The notes: generated by a model from the letters alone, not told the origin. A stretch of DNA of 64,000 nucleotides from Actinoplanes sichuanensis (GCF_033097365.1 NZ_AP028461.1:1860001-1924000), one strand, 5' to 3'; positions 1-8,400 are shown, counted from the stretch's first letter. A program made the numbers and translations.

Positions 1-632
1 TGCGCGTCGGCGCGCTGTTGGCGGCCCCGCGCGAACGGTCCGAGATGCTCGCCCGGGGCGAGGGCGCCCGGCACGGGCGCCGTCGGCGGGGCGGCGAGGG
101 CGTCCGGCACCGGCACGGACGCCGACGGCGGGGTGGCGAGGGCGTCCGGCATCGGCACCGGCACGGGCACGGACGCCGACGGCGGGGTGGCGAGGGCGTC
201 CGGCGCGGGCGGAGCGGGCGCCGACGGCGGGGCGGCCAGGCCCAACGACTCGGCGAGGCGTAGGTGCTGCCGGCCGAACAGGTGCGGGTGGTCATCGCCG
301 TTCTCGGTGAGCACCGCATACCGGATCAGGGCCGCCGCCGGGTCACGGAGAAGTCGTTCGGTGAACGTCTCCGGCCAGTCGGCCGGCCCCTGCTGAACGG
401 TCTCGACGAGCCGGACCACCGCCGCCGGCACACCGGCCCGGTACAGCTCGGTCGAGGTGACCCCGCGCCGTGGCACCGCATACAGCCAGGCCGCCTGCAC
501 CTGCGTGGCGCTGCCCCCGGCCGCCGCGACGTGCCCGGCAACCCGCTCCAGATGATCGGTGAAGAGCCCGTCGCCGAAGGTCTGCCCACGATGTGCCCGG
601 CCCGCGATCCGGCGTGCCTTCCCGAGTCCCAT
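1..632 (-). CDS. RelA/SpoT-like HD-domain protein without the HD motif, with repeat tail (partial)
   Basis: The frame is open from an ATG at 632 to the left edge, so the C-terminus is missing. The first ~90 residues follow the RelA/SpoT-type HD fold: an AHRGQTFGDGLFTDHL stretch near residue 10, then a helix ending AAWLYAVPRRGVTSTEL, then an AGVPAAVVRLVETV helix. In active relatives the second block reads LHDVVEDTG; here YAVPRRG replaces it, so the metal-binding His-Asp is absent and catalysis is unlikely. After residue ~140 the chain becomes Pro/Ala/Val-rich, built from near-repeats of DALATPPSASVPVP. It starts 20 nt after the stop of the MurG-like gene and is probably co-transcribed. Family assignment is from pattern only. 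Confidence 0.6.
   Translation of the reverse strand, partial: MGLGKARRIAGRAHRGQTFGDGLFTDHLERVAGHVAAAGGSATQVQAAWLYAVPRRGVTSTELYRAGVPAAVVRLVETVQQGPADWPETFTERLLRDPAAALIRYAVLTENGDDHPHLFGRQHLRLAESLGLAAPPSAPAPPAPDALATPPSASVPVPVPMPDALATPPSASVPVPDALAAPPTAPVPGALAPGEHLGPFARGRQQRADA
60..240. repeat. In-frame minisatellite encoding the Pro/Ala tail
   Basis: Imperfect direct repeats share the core GGCGAGGGCGTCCGGC, beginning near 93, 135 and 189, with spacings of 42 and 54 nt. Both spacings are multiples of three, so copy-number change keeps the reading frame of the minus-strand gene and only lengthens or shortens its tail. Confidence 0.7.
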
Positions 633-652
633 CAGGACATTGCACCGTATCG

Positions 653-1825
653 CTACAAGGCCCCCGCCGCGGCGGTGAGGATCTCGGTCACCACCTGGTC
701 GGCGGCGGCCGGTTTGCCGTGGCCGGCGGCGTTGCGGGCCAGCGTCTCCCGCCGTTGCGGGTCGGCCAGCAGCAGGTTGAGTGTGTCGCGCAGGTGCTCC
801 GGGGTGGCCTCGGCACCGTCGAGCATGACCGCCGCGTCCTGCTGGGACAGGTGCCGGGCGGTGATCCGCTGCTCGTCGCCCGCCGCGTGCGGGTAGGGGA
901 CCAGCACACAGGCCTTGCCGAGGGCGGTCAGTTCGGCGACCGTGCCGGCGCCGCTGCGGGCGACCACGACGGCGGCCGCGGCCAGGAGATCGGGCAGCTC
1001 GTCGTGGATGAAGTCGAGAACGTGGTAGCGGTGCGCCAGGTGCGGTGGCAGACCGGCGGCGACCTGCTGCATCTCGGCGAGGCTGAGGCTGCCGCACTGG
1101 TGCACGATCTGGCAGTGCTGGAGCAGGTCGGGCAGCGCCCCGGAAAGCATTCGGTTGATCTGCTGGGCGCCGGCCGCGCCCCCGGTGACCAGCACGAGCG
1201 GCACCGCCGGGTCGAGCCCGAACGCCGCCAGCCCCTTGGCCGCGTCGCCGGTCAGGACGGCGGGCCGGATCGGGTTGCCGGTGACGACCGCGCGGGCGCG
1301 CGCCTTGGGCGGCAGGTGCTCCAGCGACGCCTCGTGGCTGAGCAGGATACGGGTGGCGACCCGGGCCAGGATGCGGTTGGCCAGGCCCAGGCTGAGGGTC
1401 TGCTCGTGCATCAGATAGGGCACCCGGAACAGCGCGGCGGCCAGCCCGATCGGCACCGACACGAAGCCGCCGGTGCTGAGCACGACCGCCGGGCGGGTCC
1501 GGGCGACGGTGAACGCGGCCTGCAGGATGCCCAGCGGGATCCGGAACGCGTCGACGAAGTTGCGGCCCAGGTCACGGGGGCTGACCGAGCGCCGCAGCTT
1601 GCCGGTGGTGACCGCTTTGAACGGGATGTGGTTGCGGACCGCGATCTTCGCTTCCAGACCCTCGGCCACGCCGACCCACAGCAGCTCGGGGGCGGCCCCG
1701 GTCTCGGCGAGCCGGGTCTGGAGGGCGTTGACCGTGGTCAGGGCGGGGTAGGTGTGCCCGCCGGTGCCGCCACCGGTGACGATCATGCGCAGTCCGCGCA
1801 GACGTTGGGTGCCGTAGACGGACAT
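653..1825 (-). CDS. MurG-like UDP-GlcNAc:lipid glycosyltransferase (extra copy)
   Basis: 390 residues, GT-B fold of family 28. Visible MurG signatures are the N-terminal glycine loop TGGGTGGHTYPAL (residues ~17-29), the central HEQTLSLGLANRIL, and the donor-binding RSGAGTVAEL followed by LVPYPHAAGDEQ. MurG transfers GlcNAc to lipid I to make lipid II at the inner membrane face. None of the division/cell-wall cluster genes flank it, so it is probably a paralogue rather than the housekeeping murG. The ATG at 1825 has a GGAG nine bases upstream; an in-frame Met at residue 14 is an alternative. It leads into the HD-like gene 20 nt downstream. Its specific acceptor cannot be told from sequence. 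Confidence 0.8.
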   Translation of the reverse strand: MSVYGTQRLRGLRMIVTGGGTGGHTYPALTTVNALQTRLAETGAAPELLWVGVAEGLEAKIAVRNHIPFKAVTTGKLRRSVSPRDLGRNFVDAFRIPLGILQAAFTVARTRPAVVLSTGGFVSVPIGLAAALFRVPYLMHEQTLSLGLANRILARVATRILLSHEASLEHLPPKARARAVVTGNPIRPAVLTGDAAKGLAAFGLDPAVPLVLVTGGAAGAQQINRMLSGALPDLLQHCQIVHQCGSLSLAEMQQVAAGLPPHLAHRYHVLDFIHDELPDLLAAAAVVVARSGAGTVAELTALGKACVLVPYPHAAGDEQRITARHLSQQDAAVMLDGAEATPEHLRDTLNLLLADPQRRETLARNAAGHGKPAAADQVVTEILTAAAGAL

Positions 1826-1875
1826 GTGAAACCACTCCGAGCGTGCCGTGCCGATGGGACGCCGCAGTCTACGCC

Positions 1876-1944
1876 GTCACCGGCGGCCGCCCACAAAAGT
1901 CACCGGCGGCCGCCCACGGAAGTCACCGGCGGCCGCCGACGAAA
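1876..1944. repeat. Three 23-nt tandem units spanning the 3' end of the IclR gene
   Basis: Three near-identical units (1876-1898, 1899-1921, 1922-1944) begin GTCACCGGCGGCCGCC and differ only at two or three bases. The unit nearest the gene encodes the last residues TFVGGRR and the stop codon; the other two lie beyond the stop and repeat the same coding text plus stop. 23 is not a multiple of three. Confidence 0.9.
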
Positions 1945-2741
1945 GTCACCGACGGGACGGCCGCGGCCAGCGCCCAGTCGTGACCGATGTCGGCCGCGGT
2001 ACGCAGCAGTTTCGGCAGGTGGTCGTCGAGCAGTGTCTCCACCGACGTCTCGGCTGCGTGCACCGTCACATTCACGGCGGCGATGACGTTGCCGTCGCCG
2101 TCGCGCACTCCGGTGGCCACCGATCGGATGCCCGGCGCTAGGTCCTGATCGGCGAGCGCCCACCCCTTGGCCCGGACCTCCCGCAGCGCCGCCTCCAGTT
2201 CGGCCGGGTCGGGCTGCCAGCGGGCGGCGATCCCGGACCGGGAGGCCTCGGCGAGGACACCGTCGACGGCCGCCGGCGGCAGGGCCGCCAGCAGGACCTT
2301 GCCCATCGAGGTGGCGGCGGCGGGGAAGCGGGTGCCGATGTTCACCGCCAAAGTCACGATCTTCGGTACGGCCACCCGAGCCACATAGACGATGTCGGAC
2401 CCGTCGAGCTGAGCCATCGACGTCGACTCGTTGGTCTGCGCGACCAGTTTCTCCATGTGCGGCCGGGCCACGTCCCACATGCTCAGCGAGTTGACGTAGG
2501 CCATCCCGAGGTCGAGCACCCGCGGGGTCAACGCGTAGCCACGGCCGGCGCCCCGCACGTACCCCAAGGTCTCGAGGGTGATCAGGATCCTCCGGACCGT
2601 GGGGCGGGCCAGGCCGGTCACCCCGGCGATCTCGCTGAGCGTCATCGACGGGGTGCCGGGCCGGAAGGTGCGCAGGACGTCGAGGCCGCGGGCGAGCGCC
2701 TCGATGAAGTCGGGACCCGTGCCCCTTCCGGTGTCAGTCAT
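1923..2741 (-). CDS. IclR-family transcriptional regulator
   Basis: 272 residues from the ATG at 2741. The N-terminal winged helix (residues ~10-70) contains MTLSEIAGVTGLARPTVRR, the standard IclR recognition region. The C-terminal effector domain includes GSDIVYVARV, a GTRFPAAATSMGKVLLAAL block and VATGVRDGDGNVIAAVNV, as in PcaR/PobR regulators of aromatic catabolism. The gene starts 13 nt after the amidohydrolase stop and is divergent from the dioxygenase operon, so it most likely controls that operon in response to a pathway intermediate. Its last codons lie in a 23-nt tandem repeat. The longer open frame upstream to 3137 is shadow of the amidohydrolase. Confidence 0.9.
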   Translation of the reverse strand: MTDTGRGTGPDFIEALARGLDVLRTFRPGTPSMTLSEIAGVTGLARPTVRRILITLETLGYVRGAGRGYALTPRVLDLGMAYVNSLSMWDVARPHMEKLVAQTNESTSMAQLDGSDIVYVARVAVPKIVTLAVNIGTRFPAAATSMGKVLLAALPPAAVDGVLAEASRSGIAARWQPDPAELEAALREVRAKGWALADQDLAPGIRSVATGVRDGDGNVIAAVNVTVHAAETSVETLLDDHLPKLLRTAADIGHDWALAAAVPSVTFVGGRR

Positions 2742-2754
2742 CCCGGCAATGCTT

Positions 2755-4179
2755 TCATTCGGGTGAACCCGCGGTGTAGTCGGTGTACTGGTACGGGTTG
2801 TCGAACAGTTCGGCCTGCGGCAGGTCCGGGTTCTGGCCGCGCAGCCAGGCCTCCTCGCCGAGGGTCTCGCGCAGATACGAGATCGTGCCGTCGGCCCGGG
2901 CGCGGGCGGCCGCGAGATCCACGCCGACCAGCTTGCCGTCGCGTTTGACGATCTTCCCGCCGACCACGACGGTGTGCACGTCACCGCGCTGGGCCTGGAA
3001 CGCGACGTGGCCGTACGGGTGCAGGATCGGGAACATCGCGGGCGAGGCGTCGTTCTTGAGCAGCACGATGTCGGCCTGCCGCCCGGGGGTGAGCGCGCCC
3101 AGTCGGGAGTCGAGGCCGAGCGCCTTGGCGCCGCCACGGGTGGCCCAGTCGACGACCTGTTCGGCCCGCAGGTGGTGGTGGGTGACGGTCTCCTGTTTGC
3201 CGTGCGCTTCCAGGTGTTCGCGGGAGCGGTCGGCGCTGAGCGTGGTGCGCATGGCGGTGAACAGGTCGCCGCTCCACCACACGCTGGTGTCCATCGACAG
3301 CGACACCGGGATGCCGTAGCGGCGCAGCGCCCAGGTGGGCGGGTAGCCCTGGCCGGCGCTCTGCTCGCTCTCGGTGGAGACGCTGACCGAGCCTCCGGTG
3401 GCGGCGATCCGGTGGTACGAGTCGGCGCCGAGCGTGGCCGCGTGGACGTACACGGTGCCCGGGGTCATGAAGCCGTTCTCGTACATCAGGCGGATGCCGT
3501 CGTCGTTGGTGGCGCCCCACACCCCGGCGTGGGTGGTGACGGTGGCGCCCAGCTCACGGGCCACTTCGAAGGCGGCCTTCTCCGGGAACGCGGGGTCGCC
3601 GGTGACGTCGAAGGCCATCTGGAAGCCTTCGAGTCTGCCGCCGTCGATGCGGCGGCGGTGGAAGTCGCGGAAGCCGTCGGAGGCCGACCACTCCCAGGGG
3701 CCCTGCTGGATGTTGCCGTAGGCGAGGATGAACCGTCCCGGCACCGCTTCGAGCGCGTCGACCGCCGCGTCGGCGTGCTGCGGGGTCTGCAGGCCGTGTG
3801 ACCAGTCGACGGTGGTGGTGACGCCGGCGTCGAGGGCTTCGATGGCGCCGAGCAGGTTGCCGGCGTGGATGTCCTCGGGCCGGAAGTGTCTCCCGGATTC
3901 CAGGTAGTACCAGACGAAGTACTGGGTGAGGGTCCAGTCGGCGCCGTAGCCGCGCATGGCGGTCTGCCACATGTGGCGGTGGGTGTCGATCATGCCGGGC
4001 ATGACGATGCCGCCGGACGCGTCGATCTCCTCGGCGTCGTCCGGGGCGGGCAGGGCATGGCCGATCGCGGCGATCCGGCCGTCGATGGCGAGCACGTCGG
4101 CGCCGGCCAGCACCGAGTGGGTGTCGTCCATGGTCAGGACCAGTCCGTTGCGGAAGATCACCGGTCTTGCGACGCTCAT
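2755..4179 (-). CDS. Amidohydrolase-superfamily deaminase/hydrolase
   Basis: 474 residues, similar in layout to the TrzN/AtzA, guanine deaminase and 8-oxoguanine deaminase group. Visible metal-site features: the HxH-type MIDTHRHMWQTAMRG near residue 65, THAGVW (metal His), YVHAATLG (catalytic His region), and LSMDTSVWW with the conserved Asp. The C-terminal LTPGRQADIVLL returns to the beta-sandwich. Such enzymes remove amino or other groups from nitrogen heterocycles by activated water. Substrate unknown. It is the first gene of a two-gene unit with iclR and divergent from the ring-cleavage operon, suggesting that it prepares a substrate for the pathway (inference). Confidence 0.85.
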   Translation of the reverse strand: MSVARPVIFRNGLVLTMDDTHSVLAGADVLAIDGRIAAIGHALPAPDDAEEIDASGGIVMPGMIDTHRHMWQTAMRGYGADWTLTQYFVWYYLESGRHFRPEDIHAGNLLGAIEALDAGVTTTVDWSHGLQTPQHADAAVDALEAVPGRFILAYGNIQQGPWEWSASDGFRDFHRRRIDGGRLEGFQMAFDVTGDPAFPEKAAFEVARELGATVTTHAGVWGATNDDGIRLMYENGFMTPGTVYVHAATLGADSYHRIAATGGSVSVSTESEQSAGQGYPPTWALRRYGIPVSLSMDTSVWWSGDLFTAMRTTLSADRSREHLEAHGKQETVTHHHLRAEQVVDWATRGGAKALGLDSRLGALTPGRQADIVLLKNDASPAMFPILHPYGHVAFQAQRGDVHTVVVGGKIVKRDGKLVGVDLAAARARADGTISYLRETLGEEAWLRGQNPDLPQAELFDNPYQYTDYTAGSPE

Positions 4180-4355
4180 CTGCGCTCCTTTCGGACTGCT
4201 GTCCGCATGGCGGTCAGCGTGGTCAGGCCAGCGTGTTCCCGGTCACTTGCGATGTCAAGGATTTGTTTCGACGCGGTTAGGAAACCGTTGACACCGACCT
4301 CGACACCGAGCAGTCTGGTCGAGCGGACAAGTGTCCGTAGAACGGGCGGTAACTG
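4180..4355. promoter_or_regulatory. Divergent promoter region of the catabolic island
   Basis: 176 bases separate the amidohydrolase and CoA-transferase starts. It holds a short palindrome CGGTTAGGAAACCG (4274-4287, 5-bp arms, 4-base loop) and a wider GTTTC/GAAAC pair (4265-4285). These are plausible IclR sites, but IclR operators are variable, so this is a suggestion. Confidence 0.35.
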
Positions 4356-5492
4356 ATGGCTCAGCAATCCAAGGGCCCACTGGACGGCCTGCTCGTCGCC
4401 GACTTCTCCCGGATCCTGGCCGGGCCGTACGCGACGATGCTCCTGGCCGACCTCGGCGCCGAGGTGATCAAGGTGGAGGGACCCGGTGGTGACGACACCC
4501 GTACCTGGATGCCACCGGTCCGCGACGGCGTCTCCACCTACTACCTGGGCATCAACCGCAACAAGCGGTCGATCGCGCTGGACCTCAAGGACCCCGATGA
4601 CCGGGCCGCCGCCCAGGAACTGGCCCGCCGCGCGGACGTGCTGATCGAGAACATGCGGCCGGGCGGTCTGGCCCGATTCGGCCTCGACTACGACACCGTG
4701 CGCGGTGGCAACGAGCGGATCGTCTACGCCAGCATCAGCGGGTTCGGTTCGGGCGCGGGCGCGGGCATGCCCGGGTACGACCTGATGGTCCAGGCGATCT
4801 CCGGGCTGATGAGCCTCACCGGTGATCCGGACGGCTCGCCGTACCGGGCCGGGATCTCGGTCTTCGACGTGATGGCCGGCCTGCACGCGAGCATCGGCAT
4901 CCTGGCCGCGCTGCACCGGCGCGCGGACACCGGGCAGGGCCAGCACGTCGAGGTCAACCTGCTCAGCTCGGCGCTGTCCGGCCTGGTCAACCACTCCAGC
5001 GGGTACGTCGCCGGCGGCACCGTCCCGTACCGGATGGGCAACGCGCACCCGAGCCTCTTTCCCTACGAGCCGCTGCCGGTCGCCGACGGCGAGTTGATCG
5101 TCATCGCCGGCAACGACGGGCAGTTCCGCAAGCTGTGCCAGGTCCTCGGACTCGACGGCCTGCCGGAGGACCCGCGATTCGGTCGCAACCAGGACCGTAC
5201 GGCCAATCGGGAAGAATTGCGGCCGATCCTGGTGGAACGCCTCCGGACGAGGACCCGCGACGAATGGTTCCGCGACCTGATGGCTGCCGGCGTGCCGTGC
5301 GCGCCGATCAACACCATCGACGGCGGCGTCGCCATGGCCGAGGAACTCGGCCTGAATCCGGTGGTCACCGTCGGCGGCGTGCCCGGCGTCCGCAACCCCA
5401 TCACGTTCTCGCAGACCCCGGCGCGGTACGAGCTACCGCCGCCCGGACTGGACGAACACGGCGAGGAGATCCGCAGATGGCTGACGAACTGA
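4356..5492 (+). CDS. Class III (CaiB/BaiF) CoA-transferase
   Basis: 378 residues, the usual family length. The N-terminal Rossmann block reads VADFSRILAGPYATMLLADLGAEVIKVE, followed by GGDDTRTW and NRNKRSIALDLK. The nucleophile is expected to be Asp142 in MPGYDLMVQAISGLMSLTG, which forms a glutamyl/aspartyl-CoA intermediate in this family. It moves CoA between carboxylic acids. It opens the operon and its 3' end overlaps the next gene by 16 nt. Adjacent citryl-CoA-lyase and dioxygenase genes suggest it activates a ring-cleavage-derived acid (inference). Confidence 0.93.
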   Translation: MAQQSKGPLDGLLVADFSRILAGPYATMLLADLGAEVIKVEGPGGDDTRTWMPPVRDGVSTYYLGINRNKRSIALDLKDPDDRAAAQELARRADVLIENMRPGGLARFGLDYDTVRGGNERIVYASISGFGSGAGAGMPGYDLMVQAISGLMSLTGDPDGSPYRAGISVFDVMAGLHASIGILAALHRRADTGQGQHVEVNLLSSALSGLVNHSSGYVAGGTVPYRMGNAHPSLFPYEPLPVADGELIVIAGNDGQFRKLCQVLGLDGLPEDPRFGRNQDRTANREELRPILVERLRTRTRDEWFRDLMAAGVPCAPINTIDGGVAMAEELGLNPVVTVGGVPGVRNPITFSQTPARYELPPPGLDEHGEEIRRWLTN

Positions 5493-6244
5493 GCTTTCCC
5501 ACCGGACTCGGCACCTCGGACGCCGACACGATCTCGCTGCTCGGGCAGGACCTGGCCGCCGACCTGATGGGGCGGGTCGGGTTCGGGGAACTCGCGTTCT
5601 GGCTGGTCGCCGGGCGGCGGCCGAGCGCGGGGGAGGTGCGGCTGTTCGAAGCGGTGCTGGTCGCGCTGGCCGATCACGGGTTCACCCCGACCGCGATCGC
5701 GGCGCGGCTGACGTACCTCTCCGCGCCGGATTCCCTGCAGGGCGCTCTCGCGGCCGGGCTGCTCGGCGGCGGCTCGCGATTCCTCGGGGTGACCGAGGAC
5801 TGCGGGAGGTTCCTCGCCGCCGTCCTCGCCGAGGCTTCCGGTGACGATTTCGACGCGATCGCCCTCGACGCCGTCACCCGGGCCAAGGCGGAGAAACGGT
5901 TCGTGCCGGGGCTCGGGCATCCCGTTCACAAAGTCGAGGACCCGCGCACTCCGGTCCTGATCCGGATCGCCACCGAAGAGGGGATCTACGGACCGCACCT
6001 GCGTCTCTTCGAGGCGATCGGCCGCGTACATCCGCAGGTTCTGCATCGGAGGCTGCCACTCAACGGCGCCGGAGTCTGCGGCGCTGCGCTCGCCGATCTG
6101 GGATTGCCGGTGGAGATGCTGCGCGGATTCGCGCTGCTGGCCCGCGCGGCCGGACTGCTCGGGCAGATCGCCGAGGAACGGCGCCGCCCGATCGCCAACC
6201 AGATCTATCTGACCGTCGACCGTAATGCCGTCTACGAGGCATAG
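5477..6244 (+). CDS. Citryl-CoA-lyase / citrate-synthase-like protein
   Basis: 255 residues from the ATG at 5477, only about half to two-thirds of a full citrate synthase. The family signature is GLGHPVHK near residue 150, whose His corresponds to the citrate-synthase catalytic His, with a PLNGAG region and a final GLLGQIAEERRRPIANQIY block carrying the conserved Arg. Short members of this family are annotated as citryl-CoA lyases and split citryl-CoA-like thioesters into an acyl-CoA and an oxoacid. Overlap with the CoA-transferase implies translational coupling and a shared substrate. Actual substrate unknown. Confidence 0.8.
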   Translation: MADELSFPTGLGTSDADTISLLGQDLAADLMGRVGFGELAFWLVAGRRPSAGEVRLFEAVLVALADHGFTPTAIAARLTYLSAPDSLQGALAAGLLGGGSRFLGVTEDCGRFLAAVLAEASGDDFDAIALDAVTRAKAEKRFVPGLGHPVHKVEDPRTPVLIRIATEEGIYGPHLRLFEAIGRVHPQVLHRRLPLNGAGVCGAALADLGLPVEMLRGFALLARAAGLLGQIAEERRRPIANQIYLTVDRNAVYEA

Positions 6245-6256
6245 GGAGGACCATCA

Positions 6257-7120
6257 ATGGCCAGCATCGTCGCGGTCATCGCCTCGACGCACCACCCCTT
6301 CTACTATCGGGCCAGCACGTCGACCGGGGCGGACCGGCCGCCGTTCGCCGACGAGTGGACCCGCAAGATCCTCGCCTTCCGGGAGACACTGACCCGCGCC
6401 AACCCGGACGTCCTGGTCATGGTCGGCTCTGATCATTTCCACCAGTTGTGGCTGGACAACATGCCGCAGTTCCTGGTCGGCAAGGCACCCGTGTACGACG
6501 CGAACTGGTATAACGAGGAACGCGAGTTCGGGCTGCCGCGCATGACGCTGAAGGGGCAGGAGGACCTGTCGTCGCACATCCTGCGGGCCGGCCTGGACGA
6601 GGGATTCGACCTGGCGTTCAGCAACGAACTGCGGATCGACCACAGCATCACCTGCCCGATCATCACGCTGCGACCGGAAGCGGACCTGCCGATCGTGCCG
6701 ATCTACACCAACATCTTCGCGCCGCCGCTGCCCCGCCCGACCCGGTTCGTGGACCTCGGCGTCGCCATCCGCAAGATCATTGAGGAGTGGCCGTCGCACC
6801 TGCGGGTCGCGGTGATCGGAACCGGTCATCTGTCACTCGAACTCGGCGGGCCCCGGCAGTTCGGGCCGCACGGACCGGACCCGGCGTTCGACGAACGGGC
6901 CGTGGCGTGGATCGCCAACGGCGACCTCGACGGATGCCTGCGGGAGGTGACCCTGGACAGCCTGCACGCGCCCGGGAACGCCACCCACGGATTCATGGAC
7001 TTCATGCTGATGATGGGTGTCGCCGGAGCCGGCGCGAAAGCCGACTACGTCGACACGTTCGACCTGTTCCACACGATGGAGGCGTATTTCACCTGGTACC
7101 CGAACGGGGCTCCGGCATGA
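6257..7120 (+). CDS. LigB-type extradiol ring-cleavage dioxygenase, catalytic subunit
   Basis: 287 residues, close to protocatechuate 4,5-dioxygenase LigB in length and pattern. Candidate Fe(II) ligands are in STHHPFY (His12/13) and GSDHFHQLW (His60/62); GTGHLSLELGG near residue 190 matches the catalytic-base His segment. It cleaves a catechol-type ring next to the hydroxyls using O2. AGGGAGGACC precedes the ATG by a few bases. Its stop overlaps the small-subunit start as ATGA. The aromatic substrate cannot be read from the sequence; protocatechuate, gallate or a heterocyclic diol are possible. Confidence 0.9.
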   Translation: MASIVAVIASTHHPFYYRASTSTGADRPPFADEWTRKILAFRETLTRANPDVLVMVGSDHFHQLWLDNMPQFLVGKAPVYDANWYNEEREFGLPRMTLKGQEDLSSHILRAGLDEGFDLAFSNELRIDHSITCPIITLRPEADLPIVPIYTNIFAPPLPRPTRFVDLGVAIRKIIEEWPSHLRVAVIGTGHLSLELGGPRQFGPHGPDPAFDERAVAWIANGDLDGCLREVTLDSLHAPGNATHGFMDFMLMMGVAGAGAKADYVDTFDLFHTMEAYFTWYPNGAPA

Positions 7121-7479
7121 GCAAGTATCTGCTGAACAAATTCCTCTTCACCGTCGACCGCGACCCGGAACTGGTCGAACGCTATCGCGAGGACCCGCGC
7201 GAACTGGTCACCTGGTGGGAGTCGACGGTCGCCAATTCGCTGCTCAACTGCCATTCCGGTGAGGCGAGCACGTGGCTCGAGTTCACCCCGGCCGAACGGG
7301 ACGCACTGATCGAGCGCGACCATGTGCGGCTGTTCGAGATGGGCGCGCATCCGTTCCTCACCCTGACCCTGTTCATCGCCGTGTTCGAACGCGACAACAC
7401 CGAACCCCTCGAATACCAGAAGGCGTACGGGGCGGCGCTCTCCGGGTTCTCGCTGCCGTACCCGGACATCGCGACATGA
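7117..7479 (+). CDS. LigA-type small subunit of the extradiol dioxygenase
   Basis: 120 residues, the usual size for the all-helical LigA subunit (residues SKYLLNKFLFTVDRD at the start, then HVRLFEMGAHPFLTLTLF). LigA caps the active site of LigB in the heterotetramer. The ATG at 7117 overlaps the LigB stop, and its own stop overlaps the next start (ATGA at 7476), giving tight coupling and balanced stoichiometry. The longer frame from 6787 is shadow of LigB. Confidence 0.9.
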   Translation: MSKYLLNKFLFTVDRDPELVERYREDPRELVTWWESTVANSLLNCHSGEASTWLEFTPAERDALIERDHVRLFEMGAHPFLTLTLFIAVFERDNTEPLEYQKAYGAALSGFSLPYPDIAT

Positions 7480-8378
7480 TCTCCGCGGCGGTTCTGCGGG
7501 AATGCGGGCGGCCGCCCGTTCTCGAACAGCGGCCCGCCCCGGTCCCGGCCGACGGGTCGGTGCTGGTCGACGTGGTGGCGGCGCCGATCACGCCGCTCGA
7601 CCTGCTGTGCGCATCCGGGACCAGCTACTTCGGGGCGCCCGCCACACCCTACGTACCGGGTGTGCAGGGCGTCGGGCATCTCGCCGACGGCACGGCCGTA
7701 TGGTTCGCGACCTCGGCCGGCATGCGCCCGGGTGACGGCAGTATGGCGTCGGTCGTGGCGGTGCCGGAGAACGACGTCGTCGTCCTCCCACCGGGCGCGC
7801 CGCTGGTGCCCGTCGCCGCGCTCGGGCTGTCGGCGGTCGCGGCGCTCGGGGCGCTGCACGCGGCGGGCAGCCCGGAGGGCAAACACGTGCTGGTCCTCGG
7901 TGCCGGCGGCACGGTCGGGCAGGCCGCCATCCAGTTGGCGCTGCTGGCCGGTGCGCGCCGGGTGATCGCCGTCGCCCGCTCGGCCGACGCCCGCCGGCAT
8001 GCCGAGAGCCTGGGCGCGACGGCGGTACCGATCGAGGACCTGGACGGCCCGGCCGACCTGGTGATCGACCCGGTCTTCGGAGCACCCGCCGCGGCGGCGC
8101 TGCGGGTCCTGCGCCCCGGCGGAACCCTGGTCAACCTGGGTTCCTCGGCCGGTCCGACCGCCCCGATCGACTCGGCGACGCTGCGCAGCGGCTCCCTGCA
8201 GATCCTCGGCTACACCAACAACGCCCTGTCCTGGCGCCGCCGAGCCACCATGATCACCGAGGTGGCCACCCACGCCGCCGCCGGCCACCTGACCGTCACC
8301 CACTCGCCGGTCCCGTTCAGCTCGGTAGCGTCGGCCTGGACCGACACCACCCCCACCCGCCGGGTCCTGACCTTCTGA
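7476..8378 (+). CDS. Zinc-free MDR (quinone-oxidoreductase-like) NAD(P)H enzyme
   Basis: 300 residues from the ATG at 7476, medium-chain dehydrogenase/reductase fold. The GroES-like half ends near residue 120; the Rossmann motif is VLVLGAGGTVGQAAIQLALLAGA (residues ~139-161). No zinc-binding Cys/His cluster is visible, as in NADPH:quinone oxidoreductases. As last gene of the dioxygenase operon it probably reduces a quinone, enone or oxo intermediate. The exact substrate is unknown. Confidence 0.85.
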   Translation: MISAAVLRECGRPPVLEQRPAPVPADGSVLVDVVAAPITPLDLLCASGTSYFGAPATPYVPGVQGVGHLADGTAVWFATSAGMRPGDGSMASVVAVPENDVVVLPPGAPLVPVAALGLSAVAALGALHAAGSPEGKHVLVLGAGGTVGQAAIQLALLAGARRVIAVARSADARRHAESLGATAVPIEDLDGPADLVIDPVFGAPAAAALRVLRPGGTLVNLGSSAGPTAPIDSATLRSGSLQILGYTNNALSWRRRATMITEVATHAAAGHLTVTHSPVPFSSVASAWTDTTPTRRVLTF

Positions 8379-8400
8379 CGGACGGTCGGCCCCGGAAGCT

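Noticed and set aside
593-2086. 497-residue plus-strand open frame over the MurG-like gene
   Set aside because: Shadow of the minus-strand gene; no recognisable domain.
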